64,000 nt of DNA from NCBI GenBank assembly GCA_963669155.1, contig OZ022584.1, positions 13,048,615 through 13,112,614 on the forward strand. The letters run 5' to 3'. This document shows positions 53,248 through 64,000 of this stretch, piece by piece. Made by a program: the position numbers and the translations under genes. The notes below the pieces were generated by a model, which had not been told where the DNA came from, searched no databases, and was given only the letters and a program-made list of their open reading frames with translations. The DNA comes from Arbacia lixula (lineage: Eukaryota; Echinodermata; Echinoidea; Arbacioida; Arbaciidae). The stretch's first letter is position 1; every line of letters begins with the position of its first letter.

Positions 53248-53344
53248 AGAAAAGAACACAATGAGTGAAGAGAGAGGTGAAGCTGGGATGGAAAGAGACA
53301 CCTATACGAAGAAAGGGAGAGGTAGAGACAGGGGGAAATGACAG

Positions 53345-53348
<4 letters not shown>

Positions 53349-53404
<56 letters not shown>

Positions 53405-53416
53405 GGGGGGGGGGGA
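53349..53416. repeat. GA microsatellite ending in poly-G
   Basis: (GA)n of about 52 bp, then AAGGGGGGGGGGGGGG. Confidence 0.95.
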
Positions 53417-54006
53417 CCAGATATGGGTGGCGGTGGAGAAGGTATATTAAGTCCAAGTAATAGAATGGAATGGAATTTTGAAGGAGGGAAGGTCTGTGCC
53501 GTCTTCTCACCCCGACGGGGTACGCATTCTTGAAGATGACATTTTGTACAACCAACCCCCACGGCCACGCTCCTGTTAGATCCCATTTTAGAAGAGAGAG
53601 GCTTTATATAGATGGTGAAGAAAACAAGGGGTATGGTGGCGTTAATAATAAGATATGACAGTGATAACACCTACACAGTTAATAGTAACATTGATATCAG
53701 TGATGAAACAACGATACTATCAATGGCGACTGTAATAATGACAAAATGATAAGAATAAATAGCAGATAAAGGTGAACAGTTAAAGAGATTGAACAAAACG
53801 GCGATTATGATGAAGAAAAAACAGTGAGTAAAACGAACAAGCAATGAGAAGAATGTAATAAGAAAAAGAGTAAGACTGGGATACGGATGATTATGTTTAT
53901 ATCTTTTTATTGAAGATATATTCACACTTAAAGTGTAGTCTCATATAAAGCCCACGGGCCTGCTTTACAAGGGAACCCTGTAGTCATACAAACATATTTA
54001 AAAGGA

Positions 54007-54446
54007 TTAAAAGGATTGTTCAGCCTGTAATCAAATTGGTTTCAATGAAAGCAGGCACATGAAATAAACATATTAGAGAAGGTTTGATTGCAATCAGCCA
54101 AAGGATAAGAAAGTTATGATCTTTACAAGTTTTGTGACGTCACGTGCGAGGTGCTCTTCCATTATTATGTTTACACTTTTTTAAAATGTCCATTTTCTCA
54201 AAAAGATATGCATCCTTTGACCTGTGCATTTGATGCATCATTAGAAGTACTTTTTTTCACACGTAATTCTACCGGAAAAGTTATCCCGTTGTCAAATACA
54301 GAAAAAGAGCAATATATGGAATGATGCAACACACAACATTACGCCGCGTAGAGCATCTCGTAACATGCATGGGAATTTCAAAAGATCCAACTTTCTTATA
54401 CTTTGATGGATTTTCGTCTAACCTTCGCGGTGAACTATTCCTTAAA
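54007..54446. repeat. Family C foldback element, copy 5
   Basis: TTAAAAGGATTGTTCAGCCT left, GCGGTGAACTATTCCTTAAA right. Keeps TGACGTCACGTGCGAGGTGC in the left arm, but the right-arm counterpart is eroded. Confidence 0.85.
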
Positions 54447-55637
54447 AGTTGATAAAACATGATTAGGAAGAAGGAAGGACAAGAAAGGAGTATCAATATC
54501 CGATATTGAAATGCAGCAGATAAATAACTTGAACTAAGCAGCGGAAGAAATGAGCCGAGCATTAAGTGAAAAGCATAATAATTGCACACCATTTAATACT
54601 GACCAATCTGTTGGTTATCATGATATCAATTCTACGTAATCAAGACGTCGACATAAGTCTCGCCCTGACCCCAACCTTTGCATTATTTGTCGTTTCCTAT
54701 CTTAAATATTTGTAATTGTACGCCATCAAACAATGACAAGCCGGTATTAAACCTATCTAATCGAGGCGTCAACATGGTCGAACTCTAGTACAGTCTGACA
54801 GTAGTAGGCCTACTCTTTACCCTGACCCCAACCCTTGCTTTTTTGTCGATTCTGGCTTTCCTTGAATAATGCACAGTGAATGTTTATTTGATGCGTCATA
54901 ACAGTAATACAGCATTCGGAGTCCCTGTACGATGACGGAGCAGCTAATCCACGTAGACAAAGGATCAGCTGATAAGGTTGCCTACTGTGCGTGGATCAGA
55001 GTTCAATGTGCAGAAACGATGCTTCATTACAATGTCTGCGTGTCTTTACCTTAACCATGTAGGGCCCATGCCTTAACTGTAAGGGCTGGGGGGCGCCTTC
55101 AGTGGCGCAGCAGACGACAGGGTGACACGCACGCGCGTGGTAATTATACGAGCAGCCTGGAAAGGGAATACAACAGAGACGGTGTACTAACGCGCAGAAA
55201 AGCCGGTTATATTATTCATGAGCTACCATTTCAGATGCGAAAGAGCGACGTGTATGGTGGTGACCGCATGAATATGGAACGAAGAAACAGGTCACCTTAG
55301 ATGAACTCCGACATCTTCTTTCCTCGGTCCGCTTGAGATCTTTCCCGCCCCGATAGGTACGACGTTGTCTAGTGTATCCTCCCTGGACATTGTACGGTAC
55401 ACGTCTTATTTCAACGAAGGAAGAGCTTTACGCGGGCGAATTCGGTATTGAAAGCTTGCATGCATAGCAAGTGTAATTCGCGTGTACCCGCATCTACCAT
55501 CTAATTATTTCACATCGTGCGGGCGAGAGTATTCTGGTTGTGAAAGTACGTGGAGCGTATAATATCTAACGCACCTTGATTTCTCTACATGTACGTATGC
55601 ATAGCTCGGACATCTATTCACTCAGGTACATCTGTAT

Positions 55638-55658
55638 ATGGCGCCCGGACCTTATCAG
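55638..55658 (+). CDS. Speculative first coding exon, plus strand
   Basis: ATGGCGCCCGGACCTTATCA then G and a donor GTAAATATG, coding MAPGPYQ, at the end of a CpG-richer stretch. No downstream exon was found, so this may be chance. Confidence 0.12.
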
Positions 55659-56635
55659 GTAAATATGTTAAACCATTGTCGATTCCTGGCTTACATTATT
55701 CTGAATTCTGCCGGTAGGGAAGCAAATGCATGTGTATGTTTCGCGGGTTGGATAGTGTAATACATTGTGCTATGATGCCAAACATTGTGTCAATATTATC
55801 CTTTTAAACGGTTTCAACATAAGCATTAATGAGATGGAAGGTTTAAATATATAGAAATTAAGGCTTCGCCATTATGTAATGCTGACGGATATCGAACTCG
55901 GTAAACATGTCCACGGAGGAGCTAAGCCAGCAAGCTCATTATGTATACGCTGTCATATTGCCACCCCGATGAGTTGAGGCGATCAATATTATTGCCGTCA
56001 ATGCAGCGCCGGGATTTAACGTGATGTGTGAAATTGTTTATTGTACCAGCCTTGATTGAAATTACTGCCACCAGGCTTTGTCATAATAAAGTGTATGTTT
56101 AACTCTCGCCACTCCCTGTTTGATGATGTGAGGATGACATCGGGATAAACGTGAAATGGCCAAGGTCGTATATGCAAATTAATTACATTTGTGTTGGTTG
56201 TTTAGTATAACGATTATCTGTAAGACTGTGTATTTGAACATTGGTAGGCCCCGCTATTATATTACAACACAGGCAGGTACATCTATATCAATATTGAGAT
56301 AACAATATAATAGTATGATATCATATGATTATAATGTATAATATAATATGCATAACCATTTGAACGTTTTATATCATAGTTTGGCGTAAATGCTGTCAAA
56401 TCAGTGTCAACCCAGCCCGTGCAATGCTCGAAATGATCCCGATGTAAAGGGGGTTGCAAGTGCATCCATGGGGAGAAGAAAAAAAGGGGGAGGGGTGGCG
56501 TGACTGAAATCCCCCCATTCCATCTACATCAATGTTTTACTCGCCATTATATGCCAAACAAATATAGCGATAGACTTCTAAGCAGTTATGACTGACTGAT
56601 ATAAATTACGAGTAGAGCGTTCGTGTTTGGGGGAG

Positions 56636-56718
56636 ACAGAGAGAGAGCGAGAGAGCGAGAGAGAGAGAGAGAGAGAGATAGAGAGAGCGAGAGAGAGAGA
56701 GAGAGAAAGGGGGGGGGG
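56636..56718. repeat. GA microsatellite ending in poly-G
   Basis: (GA)n with GAGC and GATA interruptions, about 70 bp, then AAAGGGGGGGGGG. Confidence 0.95.
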
Positions 56719-56980
56719 GCAGATACTCGGGGGCAGAAAGAGGGTAAATAAATAAAGCGCTATGGACACGATCCTTTGTCACGCGGGCATTTCAAAGGAA
56801 CGCATAACAAAATACCATGTTCTAAGTGATAGGCCTATACACACGTGGACTAGGACGAGGGGGAGTGTTCATCCACTTACAAAGATGTGAGTAGACCGAG
56901 AGACACGGACAGACATGACAGACAGACAGACAGACAGGGAGTCAGATTGGGGTGTCGGTAAGAATTATGTCAAATGAGTT

Positions 56981-57445
56981 CAAGGGAAAGATCACCCTGA
57001 AATTCAGTTGTTTTGAATAAAAGCAGAATCGTGAAAGAAACATATCAGTGAAGGTTTGAAAATCCGTGAAAATATAAGAAAGTTATGATCTTTTAAAGTT
57101 TTGATTTTGCGACGTCACGTGCGAGGTGCTATATGACTCCATGAATTGCTCTTTTTCTGTTTTTGATGAAGGATTTTTTCCATAGAGTTATGTGTGTAAA
57201 AGCTTGTTTCTAATGATTTATCAAATGCACAGGTAAACTGATGCATATCCATTTGAGAAAATTGACATTTTCACACAAAATATTGTACACAATGGGAGAG
57301 AACTCGCACGTGACGTCACAAATAGAAATTTCAAAAGAGCATAACTTTCTTATCCTCTTACGGATTTTCGTCAAATATTCACTAAAAATGTTGATATGTT
57401 TCTGCTTTTATTGAAACCAACTTCATTTCAGGGTGAACCTTTTAA
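56981..57445. repeat. Family C foldback element, copy 6
   Basis: AAGGGAAAGATCACCCTGAA left, TTTCAGGGTGAACCTTTTAA right. GACGTCACGTGCGAGGTGCT and CACGTGACGTCACAAA in the two arms. Confidence 0.88.
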
Positions 57446-57604
57446 TATGAGTTACGAGGAAGGCTATTACGTCATGAAATTAACTTGGTGAATGCAATGT
57501 GTGGGTGTGCACAAACGCAAATTTGTGACTCACTCTTGCATGCGAGAATTTCTTCCAAGAAACAATTGTTAACAATGAATTGAGTACCTATTATTCATGC
57601 GGTC

Positions 57605-57996
57605 CTTAAAGGGTTACTAAATTAGAAAAATAAGTTCCCACTAATCTATGTTATTGCGTTATTGCATTCACCTGTATCTTGTCATTCAGATTCAATGGAT
57701 GGAATGCACTTTGAATCTATTAGTTGTTGTTATTAGTACTCAGACAAACCTCGGACAAACTTTGGAGTTCTCATTGGTAACGTATTGTTTGAATGGCGTG
57801 AATAAAACATTTTACTTACGCCGTTGGCATTTATGGCATTTTGACTTCTCATACGTCACTGGAAGCGTGTTTTTTTTTTTCAATCTTTCGTCAAAATGAT
57901 ACTTTATTGCGGCAAATGAATGTGAAATTCGTTTTTAGTGGATAATTTTACATAGATTAGTAGGAACTTATTTTTCTAATTTAGTAACCCTTTAAG
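57605..57996. repeat. Family G foldback element, full length
   Basis: CTTAAAGGGTTACTAAATTA left and AATTTAGTAACCCTTTAAG right, about 390 bp. It contains TTGACTTCTCATACGTCACT. TTAA lies at both edges, which would suit a TTAA-targeting transposase. Confidence 0.88.
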
Positions 57997-58536
57997 CGTG
58001 GAATTTGCTAAAAAGCTGGGATTTGCGTGCATATTATTGGTGACACAATGCACATCTCGAGTAACAATGGTCCCGCAATCACAACGTTCCGGTTGCTTAA
58101 TAGGTGAATGAACACCACTCCCAGGGGTGTGGAAATATTGTACAGGATTCTATTATCGAGCTATTGCGCTGAGCTCTCTCCTATTCACCTACTCTCCTAT
58201 CTTCATACCCTATTGCATCAAGTCCAACTTCACATTAATTTTAATCCCAATACTACGTGTAATGGTAAATACTACGTGTATATCTTATCAGAAAGCTATA
58301 ACAAGATGATTTATGTAAGTGATTTGAGTATTGAGCATTTTGAATTGCTTCGTTGGTGACGTTGAAAATAAGTGTTGCCAGTGCAAAGGTCTGTAATCGT
58401 ATTATACTTCTAGTTTATTTTAAACGACCCGACAAAAAAATCATATAAGGTCAATGAGGTGAATAAACCCATTAGAAGTTAATCCCGCACTGACACTTAT
58501 CAAATAAGAGATATTGAATGTGAAAAAGAAATTAAA

Positions 58537-58915
58537 TAAAGGGGAATAAGCTGTACTAGGAAGACAAAAAAAGCCTTCAAAAGGTGATTGTGAGCAATCT
58601 TCTTGCCAATAGTCTTAAATTCATGTGTTGTCCATTTTAGAAACTTGCTGAAGGTTATTTGCCTTCAAAATGATCCACATTTGGAGTAATTAGTGATTGA
58701 ATGACAAATCCTCCAATTTATTGTTCGGGCCAAACATTTTCAAGATTTGTGATTTAATCACAAATTACTCCAAAATGTGGATCATTTGGCAAATAACTTT
58801 CAGCAAGGTCCTAAAATGGAAAATACATGAATTTAACACCATTGGCAAGACGATTGCTCACAATCACCTTTTGAAGGCCTTTTTGTCTTCCCAGTACAGT
58901 ATACTCCCTTTAAAG
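58537..58915. repeat. Long foldback element, family B copy 5
   Basis: AAAGGGGAATAAGCTGTACT left, CAGTACAGTATACTCCCTTT right, with both CTTCTTGCCAAT arms present. Confidence 0.88.
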
Positions 58916-59099
58916 GGTTAGAGTTGGTTGTGGTAAGATGTACAGGACCCATAACTTCTGTAGTGCCGTTCTGTCATGCCCATAGGTTCCAAACTTGTAC
59001 GGTTTTTAATGCTAAAAAAGGATTTGAAATTAAACGTAATCCAAACCCAGTAGCTCGGATACACATATAGGAAATTTGAAACAAACACAACTCGCATTT

Positions 59100-59465
59100 T
59101 TCCTGACTTATTTTCATTCATTTACAGGACAGAGCACGCTGTCCTTACGACTGGGTGTATGCCTAAAATTTCTTTGTAAATTGAAATTACCCGAGAAAGC
59201 CCTTTCACTAAAATCTAGCCGAACGGTCCTCACGGCGGACTGCTCGTGAATAATAATGAGTCAGATGAAATGAGACTCTTGGGTTTTTGTTTTCATGCTG
59301 TCGTGTTTTGATCCGTGAACTAGAAATAGCTGCCCGGTAAGCAGTAGATTGCAGGTTCAAATCCCGTCTGGTTCCAAGATTGTTTTCTGACTTGTTTTTC
59401 ATTCATTTACAGGATGGAGCACGCTATCCTTACTCCTGGGTTTATGCCTAAATGTCTTTGTAATC
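59100..59465. repeat. Family D element with tRNA-like segment
   Basis: Two arms GGA.GGAGCACGCTATCCTTAC with CTGGGT.TATGCC flank a centre containing GCAGTAGATTGCAGGTTCAA and ATCCCGTCTGGTTCCA (about 59341-59376). GGTTCAAATCC is a good RNA polymerase III B box and the segment resembles the 3' half of a tRNA. A TAGCCGAACGG near 59216 fits an A box but is too far away. Probably SINE-derived. Confidence 0.6.
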
Positions 59466-61137
59466 AACTGACATTGTTATTGGGCATTATGCTTTTGATT
59501 GATTGATTGATTAATTAATTGTTTTATTACCATCAACATCATCATTTACAAGAATACATTAACATACTTAATATGACATTTCTATTGATAATTACATTAC
59601 ATTGATACATGAATACTTAACACACATGTCTTTATATCATGATTTATATCTAATGGTAACATTGAGTCAGATTGAGTCAGATGCCATGTGCTACTAAATA
59701 GTCGAGCCTGACTCGCATTTGTTTTTAGAATACATACCGCATCATGTTACTCCCCCCTCCTTATGTTGTATGTGCGTGTGTGTATGAAATGTTGGCATGT
59801 TAGCTTGTGATTTTCTACATGATTTCATTATAGTAACTACAAGTACATAACGACATTTTCCGCGGTGACTCACGTTACATGTAGATAAACGTACATTCAT
59901 TATTTCATTAATACATGTAATTGTCTCAAAGCTAGTGCGAGAATTCCATTATGGTTCTGTATTTAGTAAGTATAGAATCCTCCCGTTCAGGAAACTCATA
60001 TGAAAACATTAAAACATTGACCTAAAGGTTATTTTGTGAACAAACTGACAGTAATGTCAGTTACATGTATTTACACTACATGTTTCGAGAATAAGCATTT
60101 GAGGACAGTGTGCTCACGTGGAACAATTCTTTGTATTCTGTTTATCAAAACGGTTTGGTGTTGAGATATAAGCACTATTTATATCCAAAGCAATATGTTT
60201 GCTCAAGGGTCTCACAATAGAATATGTCCATGGAAAATCTACGTTTATAATTTCTTGGTAATTTCTGCGCGAGTTGACTCTAAGTGAGACGAGTGCTCAA
60301 TACTTATGTTAATAAGTTGTAATTTCATACTGAAATCCATACATAATCTTTCAAATGTGATAGATTTAGAACTTTCTTTATGAATTTTACAATCTATAGG
60401 TCTAGAATACTCAATTTTTGTACATATCTATTCAAATGTCTCTGCCATTACACTCCATGCATTACAAGCTGTATTGCATATTTTTAATGTTTTTGCTCTT
60501 GTCCACCAACTTGTGGGATTGTCTTCATATTTTTGTATGCAGTTTGATCTGCCATGTCCATAATCATTTGGTGATTGTTTTCTCTTCGTATCAAAAATTA
60601 ATATCAGTCGCATTATACACTAATAAATCAGCATGTTGTATGACCGAAAGCGCAACGAAACCAGATCCCTTGATTGACTGAAGAGAACGTTCAGTTATTC
60701 AATTCGATCAAATGCCGTTGATAAACACACACTTTAAACAACTTGTCCGAACACTTGCAGCATTTGATTTACCATAATTATGCAATTATAATTGAATGAG
60801 AGACAGAGGGCATAGAGAAAAGATGTGCAGAGTTATGACTAGACATGATATAAATAGGGATCTAGAGAGCGCTATGGCTATGAAAGAAGATAGGCCAACT
60901 ATAAATACACAGCACAGCCCCCGGACAGACGACACCGAGAGAGTGAGAGAGTGAAAGGGAGAGGTGGAGAGAGGGGGAGCGAGTGGGTGGGTGGGTAAAG
61001 GAAATATCAGCTAAATCAAGTTAAGGTGAGAATGCATACGCCGCAGACATTTTACTCGGATCAATAATAGAAACAGTGGGTGGGGTGTGTGGGTGTGTGT
61101 GCTCGTGTCAACTGGATAGCGCTGGTAGGTGCTATAA

Positions 61138-61138
<1 letters not shown>

Positions 61139-61203
<65 letters not shown>

Positions 61204-61214
61204 ACACACACACT
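61139..61214. repeat. CA microsatellite
   Basis: (CA)n of about 55 bp, then CACACTCACACACACACACT. Confidence 0.95.
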
Positions 61215-63885
61215 CACATGCGCATCATTGCGCACACTACACATATACACACACGTACATATAATAGTACGGTATGTGTGATGTGTGAAGTAAGAATAAC
61301 GCTTATTTCATACTTTCCCTTCATCTTACACCATTTTCTATGTTTATCCTTTATAATCTGTGTATAATAATACATATTGTATGTACACTGCGCTTTTTGA
61401 CGAACGCTCATGAAAGTGTGTTTTAGTGTGTACGAGGGTGTGTGTGTGTGTACTTTCTATACACAACTGTCAGCAATGTCGATGATGTACATGATGTAGG
61501 AAATTAGTGAAGCAAGAACGTAAATGTTACTTTCGGTAATGAGATGGCGACATGTACACTCCTGCTCAAAGAAATTGGCACAGGGAAAGCGAAAGGGAAG
61601 AAAGGGAAATAGCCGCAGTTTTAAACCGCGGTATATTTTGTCCAGGTCAGCATGAAACACGATGCTTTAGCCTAAAAAGCATCATGTTTCATGATGAACT
61701 TTCAATGGAAAATCAGAGCATTAGGAATGAATTGTGTATGTGTGAATGTGTGTGTAATTATAAGTATGTGCTCACATTGTCATTTACTACTACCATGATG
61801 TCATTAGTATATGAAGGGAAATATTTTTTCTTTATTTCTTCCTCAGAAATATAAATAGGCAAACATGAATTGGGGCGAGAAAAAAATGATACATGCGATG
61901 AGTAAATCAACAAAATGTGAAATATCATCACATCACCATACATCGGCCTATTTAACAGAGGGCAACTTAATAAAATTATTCGCCCACACGTAAGTCGTGT
62001 ACATTCAATAATTCTGTATGTCGAAATACTTATAACATTTCCTTATCGATATGTGAAATAACACATGATGTACACTTTTAAACCTATAGATTAAGTAGAG
62101 ATTCATTCAATACACATAACGCATTATATCAATCTGGTAGATATCAATATTGAAATAGACTCCTTATAAATATGCACACTATGGTGACATGCGGTGAGTT
62201 TATATTGATTGTTACACATGACATTTAATTATACACGTTTTGGCGCCATTCAGTAGTACAGAGGCTAGCTCATACTTGGTAGACAGAGTGATTGGCATCA
62301 TTTTACACATCCCACACAGGGCGATAAATTATATTGTTATCTATGTAGGCAACTGGAAAATGAAACTGTTTACTCCATGTCATATTTTGCAATGTAGAAT
62401 TAACTGCTTAAACAATTCATTGCCTTATACCATTTCAACATGGTATCTCCTTCAGTTGTCAATAACACTGTTCACGCAGAAGGCCCTGCACAGCGTATAC
62501 ATGTATGATCTACAAACATGACATCAAATATGCATAACAGAAAAAACAAAAGACATAGGTTCATACATCAAATGTAAAACCCCATCAGTATAAGTAAGCT
62601 TTAAACGCAATCTTCTAGGTAAATGGATTGTTTTTAATGACTTCTTTGAATCATAATCACACAGTTGCATTTTTCTTCAATATATTATCATTTAGATTAA
62701 ATATCACTATTGTCAATACAATAAAAACATGGTACATGCATCGACGATCCCAACTATATTTATGTTAAATGTGCTTTATTATGCTGAATAATAATACATA
62801 ATTGGGGTGATGATCTTGATGATGAGGGGGAGAATTATAACTTGACAGGAAAATTGTACCGTTAGCATATATAATTTTATAAATCATCTACATGACTGAC
62901 ATTGCAATGAGAGCTCACCCCGACATTTATAAATCCGATCCTTCAGTTCATTGCATGAGCACTGATGCCTTTATAACTACCCACACGCACCCGTGCATAG
63001 AGTGTGAGATATCGGCGACTATAATAGGCTTGCTGCGGACTTATTGCCAATTTGACAAACGCGTCCCTGAACTTATGATAGGAATCGGGTCGTCTGTCGA
63101 TTTACAAATGTCATGTAGTCACGATGTATGAAATTACTGTAATCTTGTCTTTACCTTGAAAATGTCTCATTGCTATTACACTGACGAATCAAACGTGAAT
63201 TGAATGCATTTATTCTTGTGATCGCATGACATCCTTCAAACGCAGTCGCCTAGATTTCCTGATTGCTTGTTCGACCTTCGACGGTATTGCTTAAAATGTG
63301 AGCATCGAAGATCATCGGTCGATATACCTACATGTAGTACATATGCACTTGTTATGGCTTTGATTATGGTGCTGATAAACAGCATACATTTTCATAGAAA
63401 ATTATAATGTCTTCATCAGTAAGAGAGATCAATGTAAATATGACCATGATGAATATGCATAACCTACCTACAGTTAACCATTTTATAACTATTGGCACGA
63501 GACTGTAGTGCGTCGATGCAATTTGTCAATGCTTGGTACTGAGAGGATTAAGGCTTACGCTTATAATTATATATGTCTTACAGGTAATGGATGGTAGAGG
63601 TAGTGTTTACTATTAAAAAAATACAACCCGAATGAAGTGAAATTGACACATCAATGCAAAGGATGTCATTTTGTAGAGATATTACGTTTCGTGACATGTC
63701 ATGAATTGTTATTCGTTTAAAAACCCTTTGAATATTTTAGGAGAGTTTCGGGGTTTGACAATTTTGGACCTATCACTTAACCACTATACACGTCATGACG
63801 CGTTATTACACATTTAATTCACGCTTTCTGAACTTTGCACCAGCCCTGTAGCCTTGGTTCTAGCCTGTAGCGTATATTCGTATAC

Positions 63886-64000
63886 AACTTGTAAACAACC
63901 AAGTCTGGCAGTACAGACTAATCCCTGTTTAGAGAAGAGAACATGCAGGGAAGAGGGGTGAGTCTTGACTGCCCAGACTTAGTTGCTTCCAAGGCAAGTT
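63886..64000. repeat. Inverted-repeat element at window end
   Basis: AACTTGTAAACAACCAAGTC with TGGCAGT, and near the end GACTGCCCAGACTTAGTTGC with TTCCAAGGCAAGTT, are near reverse complements. The right boundary may lie beyond the window. Confidence 0.6.

Larger units (their letters stand above)
48271..64000. other. Intergenic region upstream of UNG
   Basis: No supported host gene. It contains families G, C, B and D elements, the retrotransposon relic 49721-50008, a five-unit tandem array at 52861-53132 and many GA/CT and CA tracts. A more CpG-rich stretch at about 54880-55700 might be a promoter. 59500-60900 and 61400-63880 are plain AT-rich DNA. Confidence 0.6.

Noticed and set aside
53103..53670. 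Minus-strand Ser/Leu-rich frames of 122-150 residues
   Set aside because: Both translate through the GA tracts at 53187 and 53349.
3131..58915. Repeated spaced units considered as a CRISPR array
   Set aside because: Copies are dispersed foldback elements in an animal genome, not regularly spaced direct repeats.
59341..59376. Functional tRNA gene
   Set aside because: Only a T-arm and B-box-like segment is present; no acceptor stem, D arm or correctly spaced A box.
63934..63958. Possible plus-strand exon with CTGTTTAG acceptor and GTGAGT donor
   Set aside because: It lies in the loop of the inverted-repeat element at the window end and has no partner exons.

Overview
This is a window of animal genomic DNA: AT-rich and intron-rich, with small exons, dense microsatellites and many short foldback transposons. 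The two recognisable genes are metazoan, and the DNA is littered with short motifs such as TACATGTA and TAGGCCTA. Together this suggests a marine invertebrate deuterostome, possibly an echinoderm. That placement is an inference from texture, not from a database match.

Both host genes lie on the minus strand. From 24946 down to 281 is a TACC family gene (transforming acidic coiled-coil, centrosome and spindle protein). I reconstruct 13 coding exons whose phases join without conflict: 1834 coding bases, 611 residues. The N-terminal QTP segment, two NPF/DPF-type motifs, the FDPL signature and the first part of the C-terminal TACC coiled coil are present. The gene runs out of the window before its stop codon. 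A large extra exon (22597-23625) sits inside its first coding intron and probably makes a second isoform.

From 48270 down to 42236 is a complete eight-exon uracil-DNA glycosylase gene (UNG, 309 residues). It has an N-terminal PCNA-binding box, an RPA-binding helix and all catalytic residues. A short possible mitochondrial first exon lies in its first intron.

The rest is intron and intergenic DNA: 24951-42235 between the genes and 48271-64000 beyond UNG. These stretches hold at least a dozen families of short inverted-repeat elements, several with clean target-site duplications (14 bp at 5402/5593, 5 bp at 31252/32805, 8 bp at 35235/35496). There is also one frameshifted relic of a non-LTR retrotransposon with a TAGA tail, a G-rich minisatellite, a five-unit tandem array, and many GA, CA, GAT and TCTA tracts. 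I saw no rRNA, tRNA or CRISPR.

There is no operon logic here. TACC acts at microtubules and centrosomes, and UNG removes uracil at replication forks. Their neighbourhood is only positional. The most unusual material is in the mobile elements and in the two proposed alternative first exons.
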